Source: Neobacillus cucumis
GTDB lineage: Bacteria; Bacillota; Bacilli; Bacillales; Cytobacillaceae
Direction: 5' to 3'
DNA: 64,000 bases
Assembly (NCBI RefSeq): GCF_016908975.1
Contig: NZ_JAFBEX010000002.1
Span: 361,517-425,516 of the forward strand
The stretch's first letter is position 1. Every line of letters begins with the position of its first letter. This document shows positions 54,134-63,733 of the stretch, in pieces. Made by a program: the position numbers and the translations under genes. A model generated the notes under the pieces. It ran no database searches and was not told the DNA's origin. It saw only the letters and a list, made by a program, of their open reading frames with translations.

Positions 54134-55207
54134 GTGATTACAATCGATGTCATTGAAGCTAGGGTGAGAAGTTTCATTGAAGATATCCAACACCCGAAAC
54201 AAAAAAAGAAAATAAATATTAATGATTTAGAAATTCAGTTGCGCAAGCGTTTGGATGATTATTTTGAAATGGACGGTTATTCGTTGTTTTACCGGACAAT
54301 CGAAACATTGGAAGCTGAGGGACAACTGATCCCCATTCAAAATCATCAATACAATGGAAGGACGCCAGCACTTTCCTTATTTTATTGGGTGAATATTAAA
54401 GTTCAGGCAGCCAATTGGGATCGTCTCGCAATGATGAAATTAGGAGATTTGTTTGATTTTTCCTATTATGAACGTCATCCTGAATGGCAAACGGAGGAGG
54501 AATGGAACCGAATCCAAAATGTTTATACTTTTTTAAAGTCCAGTCAGGAACGGGAAATCGTTTCGGTCGAAGAAAGAAGCCTCGAACTCTTTGGCCATGA
54601 AAAATTCTTACTAGATGGAGATAACTTTCCTGCCGGAAAAGGCTTTTTAGCTAGAATTGGAGTAGCGGTAGAACAGCTTAAAATGGTGAACTATGGGGAG
54701 CCTTTTGTGTTTTGGATCAAACAAGGGAAAGAACTAAAAGATATTCAGCGGGTCTTGATTGTGGAAAATCTATCTTTCTTTCATACTTCTATCAAGTTAT
54801 TGGAAGCAAATGAACTCGATTATGAACCTGAACTGATTATTTATGGTGAAGGGACGAAGATTGAACGGAGCTTCTCTTTTTTCTTCCGAATGTTTCCGAC
54901 TAAACCCTACCTTTTCTATTATGCGGGAGACCTTGATGCCGCCGGATACGGTATTCTCATTCGCTTAATCGAAAAGTACCCAGATTGCTGTATCCAGCCA
55001 GCCTTGAAAATTTATCGCAAAATGCTTGATTGTTTAGAACAAAGGAATAACCAGAAGGTGGGCCAAACACAAAATACTCAATACCGTGATCTATTCTTTC
55101 AATGGTTTACTGACGATGAACAAGCGCTATTACGGCAATTATGGCATGACAATAAACGGATCGCTCAAGAAGTATTAACAATCGAATCATGGAGGAGATG
55201 GCTGTGA
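54134..55207 (+). CDS. jetD: Wadjet protein JetD (Toprim nuclease subunit)
   Basis: JetD is the Toprim/topoisomerase-VI-like subunit that cuts DNA once the SMC complex recognises circular plasmids. The 357-residue protein has an N-terminal winged-helix-like region (KKININDLEIQLRKRLDDYF, about 23-42) and a C-terminal Toprim domain. Its catalytic Glu is in VLIVENLSFF (about 206-215) and the DxD pair in YYAGDLDAAGYG (about 260-271). The GTG start has no clear ribosome site; AGTAGGTGAT overlaps it, so a start a few codons later is possible. It is first in the operon, and its stop overlaps the jetA start (GTGA). Confidence 0.85.
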   Translation: MITIDVIEARVRSFIEDIQHPKQKKKININDLEIQLRKRLDDYFEMDGYSLFYRTIETLEAEGQLIPIQNHQYNGRTPALSLFYWVNIKVQAANWDRLAMMKLGDLFDFSYYERHPEWQTEEEWNRIQNVYTFLKSSQEREIVSVEERSLELFGHEKFLLDGDNFPAGKGFLARIGVAVEQLKMVNYGEPFVFWIKQGKELKDIQRVLIVENLSFFHTSIKLLEANELDYEPELIIYGEGTKIERSFSFFFRMFPTKPYLFYYAGDLDAAGYGILIRLIEKYPDCCIQPALKIYRKMLDCLEQRNNQKVGQTQNTQYRDLFFQWFTDDEQALLRQLWHDNKRIAQEVLTIESWRRWL

Positions 55208-56709
55208 ACGAATCATGGGAAGGATTCGCCAATCGAATGCAACGATTAAATCCATTGTTTGAGCTTGGGAGGGGAATGGAAGTAGGGGAACTGAAACCCT
55301 ATATTCAAACCATTCTCATGCAAGTACTCCTCACCATCTTTTATCGAGAATTAAATGATGATGATCATAGACGCAAAGCTGATATCAAGTATATGGTGCA
55401 AGATTCGATTAAGCAAATGAGGCTCTTAGCAGACGATAAGCAAATTGAACGGATGACCAGTGGGCTTTTATATCAGGGAAAAGAAGAGTTTAGTAAACCG
55501 TTTGAAGCCTTATATTATGATGAAATAAGACAATCCTGGGAAACGCAAACATTCCGTTATGTCATCATGGATGAATTATATACGAATTTAGAGATGGGCG
55601 GATCGATTGTTTACAAACTCACGGATGTTGCTCAGGAAATGATTTTTATGAGCAGGGAAATGGCAGAGGAGTTCTCCATCACGATTGAACAACTCTATAG
55701 TATGCAGTTGATTAAAAACGGTAATTTCCGCAAAGCTACTCGAAACCTCGATCACCTCATTTCACGAGTAAATCGCTTAATGGCCAATGAATTTACCTTT
55801 CAAAAGGAAATGATTAACAATCCCAAAATCTTATTGATGGAAGAAGAATGGCAAAGGGCTGACAAACGTGTGGAAATTGAAAAGCAATTTGAAGAAGAAA
55901 AAAATCACTTCCGTACCATCACGAGTATGATCGAAAAAACAAAACGAAGGAACGAAGAAGATGATTATATTCAGAAAGAACTGATTGTTCTTCAAGAAAA
56001 AATTGGCCATACAAGGCAATTGCATGATCGTTTTGCTAAATTAGTTATTCAAAATATCTCCTATGAGATGAAATTAAAAGCGGAAAACCCTTCCTTGTTC
56101 TGGGAAAACAGCTTAGTTTCTTTTCGTGAGCATTTTTATGAAAATTGGTTCATGAAGGAAGGCTTTCAAGGATTTAATGAAATAGAACGAGTGCTATCTC
56201 CTTTATTTTCACCCAAAAATGAGTTTATTTTACCGCTCGATTGGATTTGGGGCGAACAAGAATTTAACGAAACTCAAACGTCGGCCGTTGTCATCGAAGA
56301 TGAGGTGGAAGAAAGCATTACTCGTCAGCGCGTAACGAACTGGGACTCTGTTATTAAGGCATGGAGTTATGTGTTTCAATATTTACAAACATACGGTGAG
56401 TTTTCATTAGCTAATGTAGTAGAGTTGCCATTAGAAGTGCAGGATTTATGGTTTGAGGAATCTGAAACGATTGATTTATGGATGATGTTTGATAAAAAGC
56501 CGCTGAAGGTTCAAGTATTGCATCGAAAAGAAGAGACTTTAAGCGATGAAAGGGAAATTCTTCTTTATAAATTAATGATGGAGTATCCACAATTTCAAAT
56601 GTTTGAAGGCTTAAAGATTTTTACATCATTTGATCATCGAGCGGAGCCTTTCAATTGGTATAGAATGAAAATGACTCCTTTTAAAATTTGTGTACAGGAG
56701 GAGAAATAA
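55204..56709 (+). CDS. jetA: Wadjet protein JetA (kleisin, MukF/MksF-like)
   Basis: JetA is the kleisin subunit that bridges the SMC heads. The 501-residue helical protein has an N-terminal winged-helix region (RMQRLNPLFELGRGMEVGE), a central coiled-coil stretch (about 210-290; EEEKNHFRTITSMIEKTKRR) and a C-terminal winged-helix-like part. GTG at 55204 is preferred over ATG at 55189 because ATGGAGGAGATGGCT supplies a ribosome site six bases before it and because GTGA overlaps the jetD stop. It shows only weak sequence conservation with MukF; the call rests on size, helical layout and position between JetD and JetB. Confidence 0.8.
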   Translation: MNESWEGFANRMQRLNPLFELGRGMEVGELKPYIQTILMQVLLTIFYRELNDDDHRRKADIKYMVQDSIKQMRLLADDKQIERMTSGLLYQGKEEFSKPFEALYYDEIRQSWETQTFRYVIMDELYTNLEMGGSIVYKLTDVAQEMIFMSREMAEEFSITIEQLYSMQLIKNGNFRKATRNLDHLISRVNRLMANEFTFQKEMINNPKILLMEEEWQRADKRVEIEKQFEEEKNHFRTITSMIEKTKRRNEEDDYIQKELIVLQEKIGHTRQLHDRFAKLVIQNISYEMKLKAENPSLFWENSLVSFREHFYENWFMKEGFQGFNEIERVLSPLFSPKNEFILPLDWIWGEQEFNETQTSAVVIEDEVEESITRQRVTNWDSVIKAWSYVFQYLQTYGEFSLANVVELPLEVQDLWFEESETIDLWMMFDKKPLKVQVLHRKEETLSDEREILLYKLMMEYPQFQMFEGLKIFTSFDHRAEPFNWYRMKMTPFKICVQEEK

Positions 56710-56710
56710 T

Positions 56711-57460
56711 ATGAATGCAGAAACGATCAAAAGGGCTTCAGCCGTCTATTTTACTCTATTAAAAGAAAAAGTAATCGACGAGAATAGTGAACACTTTCAG
56801 GCTTATTTTCATCCGGAAGTAAGGCAGACTGTTCTTTTATTAGCAGACGAATCGGGTACATATATCATTGAAACACCAAAGCGCATCCAATTGGTGGTCC
56901 AGCCAACCGGCTCTGTCTTTGCGACGAATTTTACTCATTTGAAAGAAAAACATCGGCAAGTTGAAACGAAGAAACACTTTCATCTAATGAGCGTTATCAT
57001 TATGTCATTTTTAGCTGCAATTGACCGTAACCAAGCGGCAAAAATTCGCACAAAGCGGGAAGGAATCAGTTACTACGCATTAGAGCGGCAAGTGAACGAC
57101 CTCATCATGAATTGGGATAGCATTTTGAAATTGAAACCTACCTTTGGGGAAGAAGAACGAATTGATATGAAAGAAGTGGTGACCACATGGAAATACATGG
57201 AGGTCGACACGGACGATTATGCTGTTAAAAAAGGAAATAGACGAACCAGAATTGGCTTAATTGCGGGTGCGATGCGTTTATTAGAGACGGAAGGGTTAAT
57301 TGTCATCCTTGACCGCGACGATATTCCAAAGGCGATTCCAAAACAAGAGCTTTTTGAGCGAATTGAATACTTGTATCACGATTATGACCGTTATGAATTA
57401 TTTAAAAAATTAATGATATCAGAGGAGGAGGAGGAGCATGCCGAAAATCCATCGCATTAG
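56711..57460 (+). CDS. jetB: Wadjet protein JetB (KITE, MukE/MksE-like)
   Basis: JetB is the tandem winged-helix KITE subunit that binds the kleisin. The 249-residue protein has two predicted winged-helix units (AVYFTLLKEKVIDENSEHF at the start; GLIAGAMRLLETEGLIVILD in the second). ATG at 56711 has ACAGGAGGAGAAATAAT before it. The C-terminus is an acidic run of glutamates encoded by GAGGAGGAGGAGGAG, which is at the same time the ribosome site of the next gene; the two genes overlap by 23 bases. Size and position fit JetB; I recall a DUF6063-type name for relatives, but that was not checked. Confidence 0.8.
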   Translation: MNAETIKRASAVYFTLLKEKVIDENSEHFQAYFHPEVRQTVLLLADESGTYIIETPKRIQLVVQPTGSVFATNFTHLKEKHRQVETKKHFHLMSVIIMSFLAAIDRNQAAKIRTKREGISYYALERQVNDLIMNWDSILKLKPTFGEEERIDMKEVVTTWKYMEVDTDDYAVKKGNRRTRIGLIAGAMRLLETEGLIVILDRDDIPKAIPKQELFERIEYLYHDYDRYELFKKLMISEEEEEHAENPSH

Positions 57461-60400
57461 AATTGTTGGCCTCAAGTATGATGGCATGCAAAAGCAATAC
57501 AAAGATACCATATTTAATTTCCATAATGATGAGACATCCACAAATGGCCTCATCGCCATGATGAATGGGGGCGGGAAAGGTGTGTTCCTGCAAACGATTT
57601 TCCAGATACTGAAACCTGGAACTTCGTGGGGAAAACAAAACAACCGTTATTATCAGCAGTTTTTCTTTAATAATAAAGAACAATTTATTCCCTATACCTT
57701 TCATGTTCTTATTCAATGGGAATTGGACGGTGCTGACCGCAGGCATCTAGTCACGGGGGGCATGTTCTCTGCCGAACAACGGATTTCGATGAGTGAAGAA
57801 AGTGGAAATGAAAGTAAAACACTGGAGCAGGAAGCAAAGATCCTTCCTAATATTACATTCTATACAAGAGAATTTGATCGGAAAGAAGAGGCAGCATTAG
57901 ATCATATTCCACTTTATGAAAACGATGAGGTTGCTGAAACTGAAAGCTTGAAGGATTACTTAAAATGGAATGGATATGACGTTTACCGAGATACGAAGAA
58001 GCACTATCGCATCCTTGATACATACGGCATTAACCGTAAAGATTGGGATATTATGAAGGACATCAACAAGGATGAAGGGGGTGTTGGGAAATACTTTGAA
58101 GGAGCTGAGGATGATTATTCCCTGTTCCAAAAAAGAATTATCCCGACAGTTAGTCAAGTCTTACATCGCTCCGAACAACAAAAGAACGATCTTGTAGAGA
58201 TTTTCAAGAGCCAGGCAAGTATCGCGAAGGACCTGCCTATTCTGTTAAAAAGAGAGCAAGCCCATAAAGAGTTTTTAGAAGACATTGTTCCATTTGAAGA
58301 GCACCTTGCTCAAGGAGTAGAACATAAAGAAATTATTCAGGAAAGTATAAAGGTAGGAAGACAACTTCTTGGGGCTTTAGAGCATTTGAAACAAACGGAA
58401 GAGGAATCCCTGCTTACGTTAGAAAAGGACATTGAAAAATTAATAAGGAGGCAAGCAGATTTACGGTTTCAAAAAGACAACTTAGAGTATGCAAAAGCTC
58501 ACAGAGAGGTGATGGATTGGGATAAGAAATTAGTGGAAGAACGGACCAAACATACCTCTTTACTAGAGATGGTGAAAGAAAAGCAGGAACGAAAAGAACA
58601 AGTGGCGTTTCAACTTTTATTGAAAGAGTGGTTTGAAAACGACCAGAGTATCCGCTCTCTTTCACAGCAAATCGAGAAATTGGAACAAAATAGTGGTTTA
58701 GAACAAGTGAATCAAAGAATGGATGAAATCAAAAAAGAAGCCAGCTCGCAATGGGAACTTTCCTTTCTCTCCATTCAAGAAGCAGTTAAACAGTATGTGG
58801 GGTATCAAAAGTTTCTCAATAAAAAAGGAACGGAGCTGTCACGCCAGGATAAACAAAAGACCAAAGACATTGCGCAGCTTAGTACGGAAATTGATTTTCT
58901 CTATACAGATATACATAACTTTGAATCAAAGGAACCGGCACTGGTTCAAGAATTTGGCGACCGCTTAACCTATGATTTAAAGGGGCTAATCGATTCCCTT
59001 TATAAACAAATGGAAGACAAAAAGGGTAAGTTAGAAGAGCTGCAAGCAAAAGAGAAAGAATCTAGTGAAAGGCAAAATCAACTTGCCACTTCACATGGGA
59101 CACTCGTCCAATCCATTCAGTTTTCAGAAGAAAAATGTGCAGAATTAAAGCTTGCAAATGAAGAGCAAAAGCAAAAAGAAACAAAACTATTAGATAAGCT
59201 TCATGGTTTATTAGATGGTGTCACGGCGCCCTTTACACATTCTCTCTTATCGAAATATGCCACACAGATAGAAGAATTGCTGGTCCATAACCGTGAACAA
59301 GGGGAACAAATTAAAAAAGACCTATGGGAAACACAACTTGACCATTCCTTAAATGATGAGCATTTCTGGATTGCCAATAAAGATGTCAAAGAATTAAAGG
59401 AATGGATTGATAAGAAGACCGGCATTGATGTATTTTATGGGACTCAATTTCTTCAATCATTAAGTATAGATGAAATGACAAACTATCTTTTGAGGTATCC
59501 GTTCCTTCCATACGGTTTGGTCGTCAGTCAACATCAATGGCAAAAAATTAATCAGCAGTTCCTTTCCGGTAGGATGTTTAAAAGTCCTGTTCCCATATTC
59601 CTGCGTGAGGAAATGAAGTACGAAAATCACCAACCATCCTTTGTGCTTATAAACGGAACCGAGAGAGAACTTTTAACCGATAAAAATCTATTTACTAACT
59701 GGAAAATAAAGATTGCTAAACAAATAGATGAAAAGAAAGATACTCTTGTTGAAATTGAAAAAACAGAAACTTCCTACCGTCGAATATTAAAAGAAATCGA
59801 TCGTTTTTTATTAGGCGAGCTATCTAGTGATATCGAAAGGGCACTCCATCAAGAACAGAACGCTCTTCTATCCAAGAAATCGAAATTACAGGAAATCATT
59901 ACACAAGAAGAAAAAGAAAAGGAATTACAGCTTCAGCTTAAAGAACAGTTGGAACATACTAAGCGAAAAATAGAAAAGCATTCAAAAGATGTTGATACAT
60001 TAGAGGGGTTTGACCAAGAAAAGTCCCTATATCAAGAAAATAAACGGGTGAGACTAGAAAAACAGAAACAACAAGAGACACTAGTTTCTCAACAGCAAGA
60101 AATAGTAAAAGAGCACGAAGAAATCGTTGACCTAAAAAACAAGTGGAATCAAACGTATGTAGAGTGGAAACTTACGACCGAACAAACGATCAAAGAGATA
60201 TCTTTCTTTATAGAGGGGGCAGCTTTTCCGGCAGATGAAAAAGCAGACCCATGTGAAGAGGTCCCACGCCTATCCCCATATTTATTAAAAGAGATAAATG
60301 GAAGTATTGAAGAGTTAAGACAGCTTCAAAAGTCTAAGGAAGAACAGGCTAGAGAACTACTGGTGATTCAAGCAAGAAGAGAGACCGAACAAAAGCAGCA

Positions 60401-61907
60401 AAAGAAATTAGAGAAAAAACTCGATTCGCAAAATAAGGATTGGAATCAAGTTCCAGAACCGGATGAACCCATCAGTATATTAGAAAATATGCTCCAAACC
60501 GCTCAAAAGGAAGCGAAGACTGCAGATAAAGAAGAACGGGAACAAGGTACGGCTGTAACTGTAGCAGAAACCTCCTTTAAGCTTGCGACCGAACAGCGCG
60601 ACAAGTCAGGTAAGAAGGTCGAAAAGCATGATAAACAGCCTGAAGCATGGGAAGACCTTGAGTTAGAAATAAAGGAGATTGAAATTAAAGACCAAACGAA
60701 ACTAGCGAAAGAGGAAGTAAAGAAGGCGGAGAAACGACAAAAAGAATCCGAAACGAGAATTTCGGGCTTCGAAGGCGATTTATTAACCTTATCCGTTATC
60801 CTCAAGGAAGAAGCAGCGGCATTTACGGAAAATGATGTAGAAAGAATTAAGAGTCAAGGAAAAGCAGGTATCTTGTCCTGGTGTGAAGAACATCAAGCGA
60901 TTCAGGAAGAAGGACAAGAGAAGCACGCAAAAATCGAACAATCATTGCGTAATTTAAAGCTTACGATTGAGGGCAAAGATTGGGAGATTCGCTTTAAAAA
61001 TGAAGTCCTAACAACACTGGATCATTTAGATACAAGGCATTATACACATATCCAAAGTATCGTTATAAATATGAAACGTTTTTCACAAAGTGGATTGGAG
61101 CAATTAGAACGAGATAAAGAAAGGGCAGAAAACGCCCAAAACTTCTGGGCTAGCCGGGCCAGCATGAAAGCGATGAGTATTTCTGAGGCGATTCGTTCCA
61201 TGATCGCGAAAATGAAGCTAAAAAATGAACGAGGGTCTTTTCCGCTTGTCCAGCTCAAAGAAGATATCTTGCCTAAAAAGGCAGAAGAAATCGAACCACT
61301 ATTGAAGCAGCATTTTGTGGCTGCTATTAACAAAATTACCAAACAATTCGATGTGATTGATGATGTGAATCAATCCTTAGACCAAGAAATAAAACAACTT
61401 ATTAGTGATGAGCAAATTTTATTTGTATCCCTACGGAATCGATATCCTGAGCTGCTTGTCTATAATATGCGGACGGATAATGCCTTTATGTACGGAAAAC
61501 CGCAAAGGGAGCATTATTCAACCTGGCAGACCATTAATCAGGGTTCTAAGACGAAATCAGATGGTAGTGGAGGACAGAAGTTATCGGCTCGCATGGTGAT
61601 GATGATGATGTTATTATCATGTAAAAGCGAAACCGATCAAAGTTGGGTTCCTTTAGTCTGTGATAATCCGTTCGGGCAAGCTGCATCGGCACATGTCCTT
61701 GATCCGATCTTCGCAGTTGCTGAAAAATTGAAGTTCCAATTCATCGTCGTCACTCCACCGGAACTGGTAAAAACGGAAATCAGCCAAAGATTTGATGCTT
61801 ATTATAAATTGGATTTCATTCGTGAAAAAGGAAAAGAAATTGTTTCGGATACAATCGTTCCAGCCTTTCGGATTTACCAGGGAGAGGAAGTTTCTCAGGT
61901 AAGGTAA
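57438..61907 (+). CDS. jetC: Wadjet protein JetC (SMC/MukB-like ATPase)
   Basis: The motor of the complex, an SMC protein extruding DNA loops. The 1489 residues comprise an N-terminal head half with GLIAMMNGGGKGVFLQ (about 37-52) in the Walker A position, two long coiled-coil arms (about 250-690 and 780-1230) rich in Glu, Lys and Gln, a hinge-like segment between (about 690-780; YPFLPYGLVVSQHQW), and a C-terminal head half with SDGSGGQKLSARMV (signature, about 1372) and PLVCDNPFGQA (Walker B, about 1405). GK is followed by Gly instead of Ser/Thr, and the usual DE of Walker B is DN. ATG has a GGAGGAGGAGGAGC site and overlaps jetB. Confidence 0.88.
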   Translation: MPKIHRIRIVGLKYDGMQKQYKDTIFNFHNDETSTNGLIAMMNGGGKGVFLQTIFQILKPGTSWGKQNNRYYQQFFFNNKEQFIPYTFHVLIQWELDGADRRHLVTGGMFSAEQRISMSEESGNESKTLEQEAKILPNITFYTREFDRKEEAALDHIPLYENDEVAETESLKDYLKWNGYDVYRDTKKHYRILDTYGINRKDWDIMKDINKDEGGVGKYFEGAEDDYSLFQKRIIPTVSQVLHRSEQQKNDLVEIFKSQASIAKDLPILLKREQAHKEFLEDIVPFEEHLAQGVEHKEIIQESIKVGRQLLGALEHLKQTEEESLLTLEKDIEKLIRRQADLRFQKDNLEYAKAHREVMDWDKKLVEERTKHTSLLEMVKEKQERKEQVAFQLLLKEWFENDQSIRSLSQQIEKLEQNSGLEQVNQRMDEIKKEASSQWELSFLSIQEAVKQYVGYQKFLNKKGTELSRQDKQKTKDIAQLSTEIDFLYTDIHNFESKEPALVQEFGDRLTYDLKGLIDSLYKQMEDKKGKLEELQAKEKESSERQNQLATSHGTLVQSIQFSEEKCAELKLANEEQKQKETKLLDKLHGLLDGVTAPFTHSLLSKYATQIEELLVHNREQGEQIKKDLWETQLDHSLNDEHFWIANKDVKELKEWIDKKTGIDVFYGTQFLQSLSIDEMTNYLLRYPFLPYGLVVSQHQWQKINQQFLSGRMFKSPVPIFLREEMKYENHQPSFVLINGTERELLTDKNLFTNWKIKIAKQIDEKKDTLVEIEKTETSYRRILKEIDRFLLGELSSDIERALHQEQNALLSKKSKLQEIITQEEKEKELQLQLKEQLEHTKRKIEKHSKDVDTLEGFDQEKSLYQENKRVRLEKQKQQETLVSQQQEIVKEHEEIVDLKNKWNQTYVEWKLTTEQTIKEISFFIEGAAFPADEKADPCEEVPRLSPYLLKEINGSIEELRQLQKSKEEQARELLVIQARRETEQKQQKKLEKKLDSQNKDWNQVPEPDEPISILENMLQTAQKEAKTADKEEREQGTAVTVAETSFKLATEQRDKSGKKVEKHDKQPEAWEDLELEIKEIEIKDQTKLAKEEVKKAEKRQKESETRISGFEGDLLTLSVILKEEAAAFTENDVERIKSQGKAGILSWCEEHQAIQEEGQEKHAKIEQSLRNLKLTIEGKDWEIRFKNEVLTTLDHLDTRHYTHIQSIVINMKRFSQSGLEQLERDKERAENAQNFWASRASMKAMSISEAIRSMIAKMKLKNERGSFPLVQLKEDILPKKAEEIEPLLKQHFVAAINKITKQFDVIDDVNQSLDQEIKQLISDEQILFVSLRNRYPELLVYNMRTDNAFMYGKPQREHYSTWQTINQGSKTKSDGSGGQKLSARMVMMMMLLSCKSETDQSWVPLVCDNPFGQAASAHVLDPIFAVAEKLKFQFIVVTPPELVKTEISQRFDAYYKLDFIREKGKEIVSDTIVPAFRIYQGEEVSQVR

Positions 61908-61937
61908 AAAAATGATAGAATCGAGAAAAAACGTTAA

Positions 61938-61970
61938 AATCTCACTTTCTGATGGAAGGTGAGATTATTA
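61938..61970 (+). terminator. Intrinsic terminator of the Wadjet operon
   Basis: AATCTCAC and GTGAGATT form an 8-bp stem with additional pairing TTTC/GGAA in the loop, followed by a mixed A/T tail ending in TTTT. Confidence 0.75.
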
Positions 61971-62042
61971 TTTTAGAATATGTTGCTTAATAAATACCTA
62001 ATGATCCAATAAGATTGCTTTTATATAAAAATCGGCGCTTTT

Positions 62043-62771
62043 CTATTTGCCTGCCTCCTTCATTCTTTTTATCCAAAACGGACTATACAAAATATAAAAA
62101 CTTAACATCATCACCATCTCCATTGAGAGAAGATACCATGGCCACTGTCCAAGGTAATCCAAAAGAGAAGCTGATTTTGGTTTTTTCATGATATATAGAT
62201 AATTAGCTCCCAGCCATTTATTAAGTAAAAAAACAATGCCTGAATAAATGTTTACAATAAGAATGGTTACCCACATCCCTTGAAGAGTCGGGCTGTAATT
62301 GAAAACCAGAACCATGAATATACAAGCCAGCACCACCCCTCCATGTGAGACAAAGAACTCAAAATATTCAAAGTGCGGGAACGAATATCTTCCAAGATCT
62401 GGAGTCAGAATAGCTTGAATTGAGCTTCCTAACCCTGCAAAGTACATAAATTGAAAAAGTTTGTTACTCCTGATCAACAGCATCAAAATAGCGAGAATGA
62501 CTGAAAGATCACTAAGTTGAAGAGGTAAAGACCTTTTTAACGACCAGGCATGCTCATATAGAAGCCAAGTTTGCTCCAAAGTGGTAGAAAAAAATAGGAG
62601 AATGGCCAAAAAGAAACTTAAATATCTTCTTTTACTTTTCTCTTTTAGCATGTTTCTAAAAATAAACAGGAGAGCGCTTAAAACTAAAATTATACCGAGT
62701 GGCAAAAAGTGTTCCACTGTAAAATGACGGAATGAATGAAGATTGGAATGATATTTAAAAAAAGCATGCAT
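62043..62771 (-). CDS. YwaF-like integral membrane protein (TIGR02206-type)
   Basis: A 242-residue protein with seven predicted transmembrane segments. Conserved charged and aromatic positions of the YwaF family are visible: the N-terminal HFTVEHFLPLGIIL, LPLQLSDLSVILAIL and YFEFFVSHGGVVLACIF. Function is unknown in B. subtilis. The start MHAFF at 62771 lacks a strong ribosome site (only GGGGTAAAAA before it), so an internal start is possible. It is convergent with the Wadjet operon and unrelated to it as far as can be seen. Confidence 0.85.
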   Translation of the reverse strand: MHAFFKYHSNLHSFRHFTVEHFLPLGIILVLSALLFIFRNMLKEKSKRRYLSFFLAILLFFSTTLEQTWLLYEHAWSLKRSLPLQLSDLSVILAILMLLIRSNKLFQFMYFAGLGSSIQAILTPDLGRYSFPHFEYFEFFVSHGGVVLACIFMVLVFNYSPTLQGMWVTILIVNIYSGIVFLLNKWLGANYLYIMKKPKSASLLDYLGQWPWYLLSMEMVMMLSFYILYSPFWIKRMKEAGK

Positions 62772-63030
62772 TTTTTTACCCCATTATTTTAATCATTTCT
62801 CCATTTAATTTGGGGCAAATTCTTCCATTAATATACCAAACTTTAATGTATTGAAAGCTAAGTGCATGTGAGTCTTATTTATGGGAGATAGAACAAGTAC
62901 TTAAAGAGGAGAGATTTTATTTTGGAAAATAAATATTGCCATATATGTGGAGAATAAAACAAAAAGACTGAAGGGTAGGGAACTTGAACTGAACGGGCAT
63001 TTCTTTATCAACGTAAATGCCCATTCTTCT

Positions 63031-63204
63031 TTATTTTTCCTTCCAAGATTTGATACACGAAATACAAAGCCAAATAGATAAAACAAAGGATAGGATTCCG
63101 GTTAATTCAAAACTAATCCGTCTCGTGTGATCAATAAATATTTGGAATGTACCAAAGATTAAACCTGAACAAATTACTATGATGTCATAAATATATATCT
63201 TCAT
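63031..63204 (-). CDS. Small membrane protein, unknown function
   Basis: A 57-residue protein: MKIYIYDIIVICSGLIFG, a second hydrophobic stretch ELTGILSFVLSIWLCISCI and a short basic tail. It thus has two membrane segments. AAGGAGCAAAGAAC precedes ATG, a strong ribosome site. An inverted repeat GGGCATTT/AAATGCCC lies just after the stop. I do not recognise the family. Confidence 0.6.
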   Translation of the reverse strand: MKIYIYDIIVICSGLIFGTFQIFIDHTRRISFELTGILSFVLSIWLCISCIKSWKEK

Positions 63205-63631
63205 GTTCTTTGCTCCTTAACTTTTACTTATATAAATTTCGTAAAACATACTGTTTTTTAGGGTAGTTAAGTAGGAAAATTGTTTGTATTAAATGTAAAA
63301 CATGCCTAATGTTCATAATTCTGATTTTATATTGAAGTAGTAAAACGGGAAGAGGCACCATTTACTAGTACAATAAAAAGGACCGTCATTTTAAACGCCC
63401 CTTTCGATGATAGTGATAAAGTGTAAAGGCAAGTTAATTGATAGTTGAAACATTTAATTGAGATGTCTCTAGTCACTACTATATTAGAAATTAGGATGTT
63501 AATAATTAAAACCTGATTAAAATTAACTTAAGTATCTATTAATCATATATAAAGCAATTGTAAGTTTCCAGTGATAAACACAAGCTTACAAACTTAATAT
63601 TGTTCGCCATGCAATTATAATGTTGTATGTT
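63205..63631. other. Intergenic AT-rich region
   Basis: About 430 bases with no supported gene, hairpin or promoter pair that I can defend. Confidence 0.45.
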
Positions 63632-63733
63632 TTTATTTTGTGTGATAAGCCTAAAGAGAATATTATTGAAGGTATTAAGCGGATGGGAGAAGTGTTACAT
63701 CGTGAATTAGAAAAAGGAGCTACTCTTTTATGA
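63632..63733 (+). pseudogene. C-terminal scrap, possibly of a MocR/PLP regulator
   Basis: Thirty-three codons and a stop read FILCDKPKENIIEGIKRMGE then VLHRELEKGATLL. This is the pattern at the end of MocR-type (GntR/aminotransferase) regulators (E..I.EGI.RL...L). Without the rest the assignment is weak. It is the only protein-like sequence between the small membrane gene and the insertion sequence. Confidence 0.35.

Noticed and set aside
62901..63086. A 61-codon minus-strand frame and an 11-codon plus-strand frame with CHICGE
   Set aside because: The minus frame overlaps the better supported 57-residue gene in another register. The short frame has a ribosome site and a CxxC but stops at once, so it is at most a zinc-ribbon scrap.
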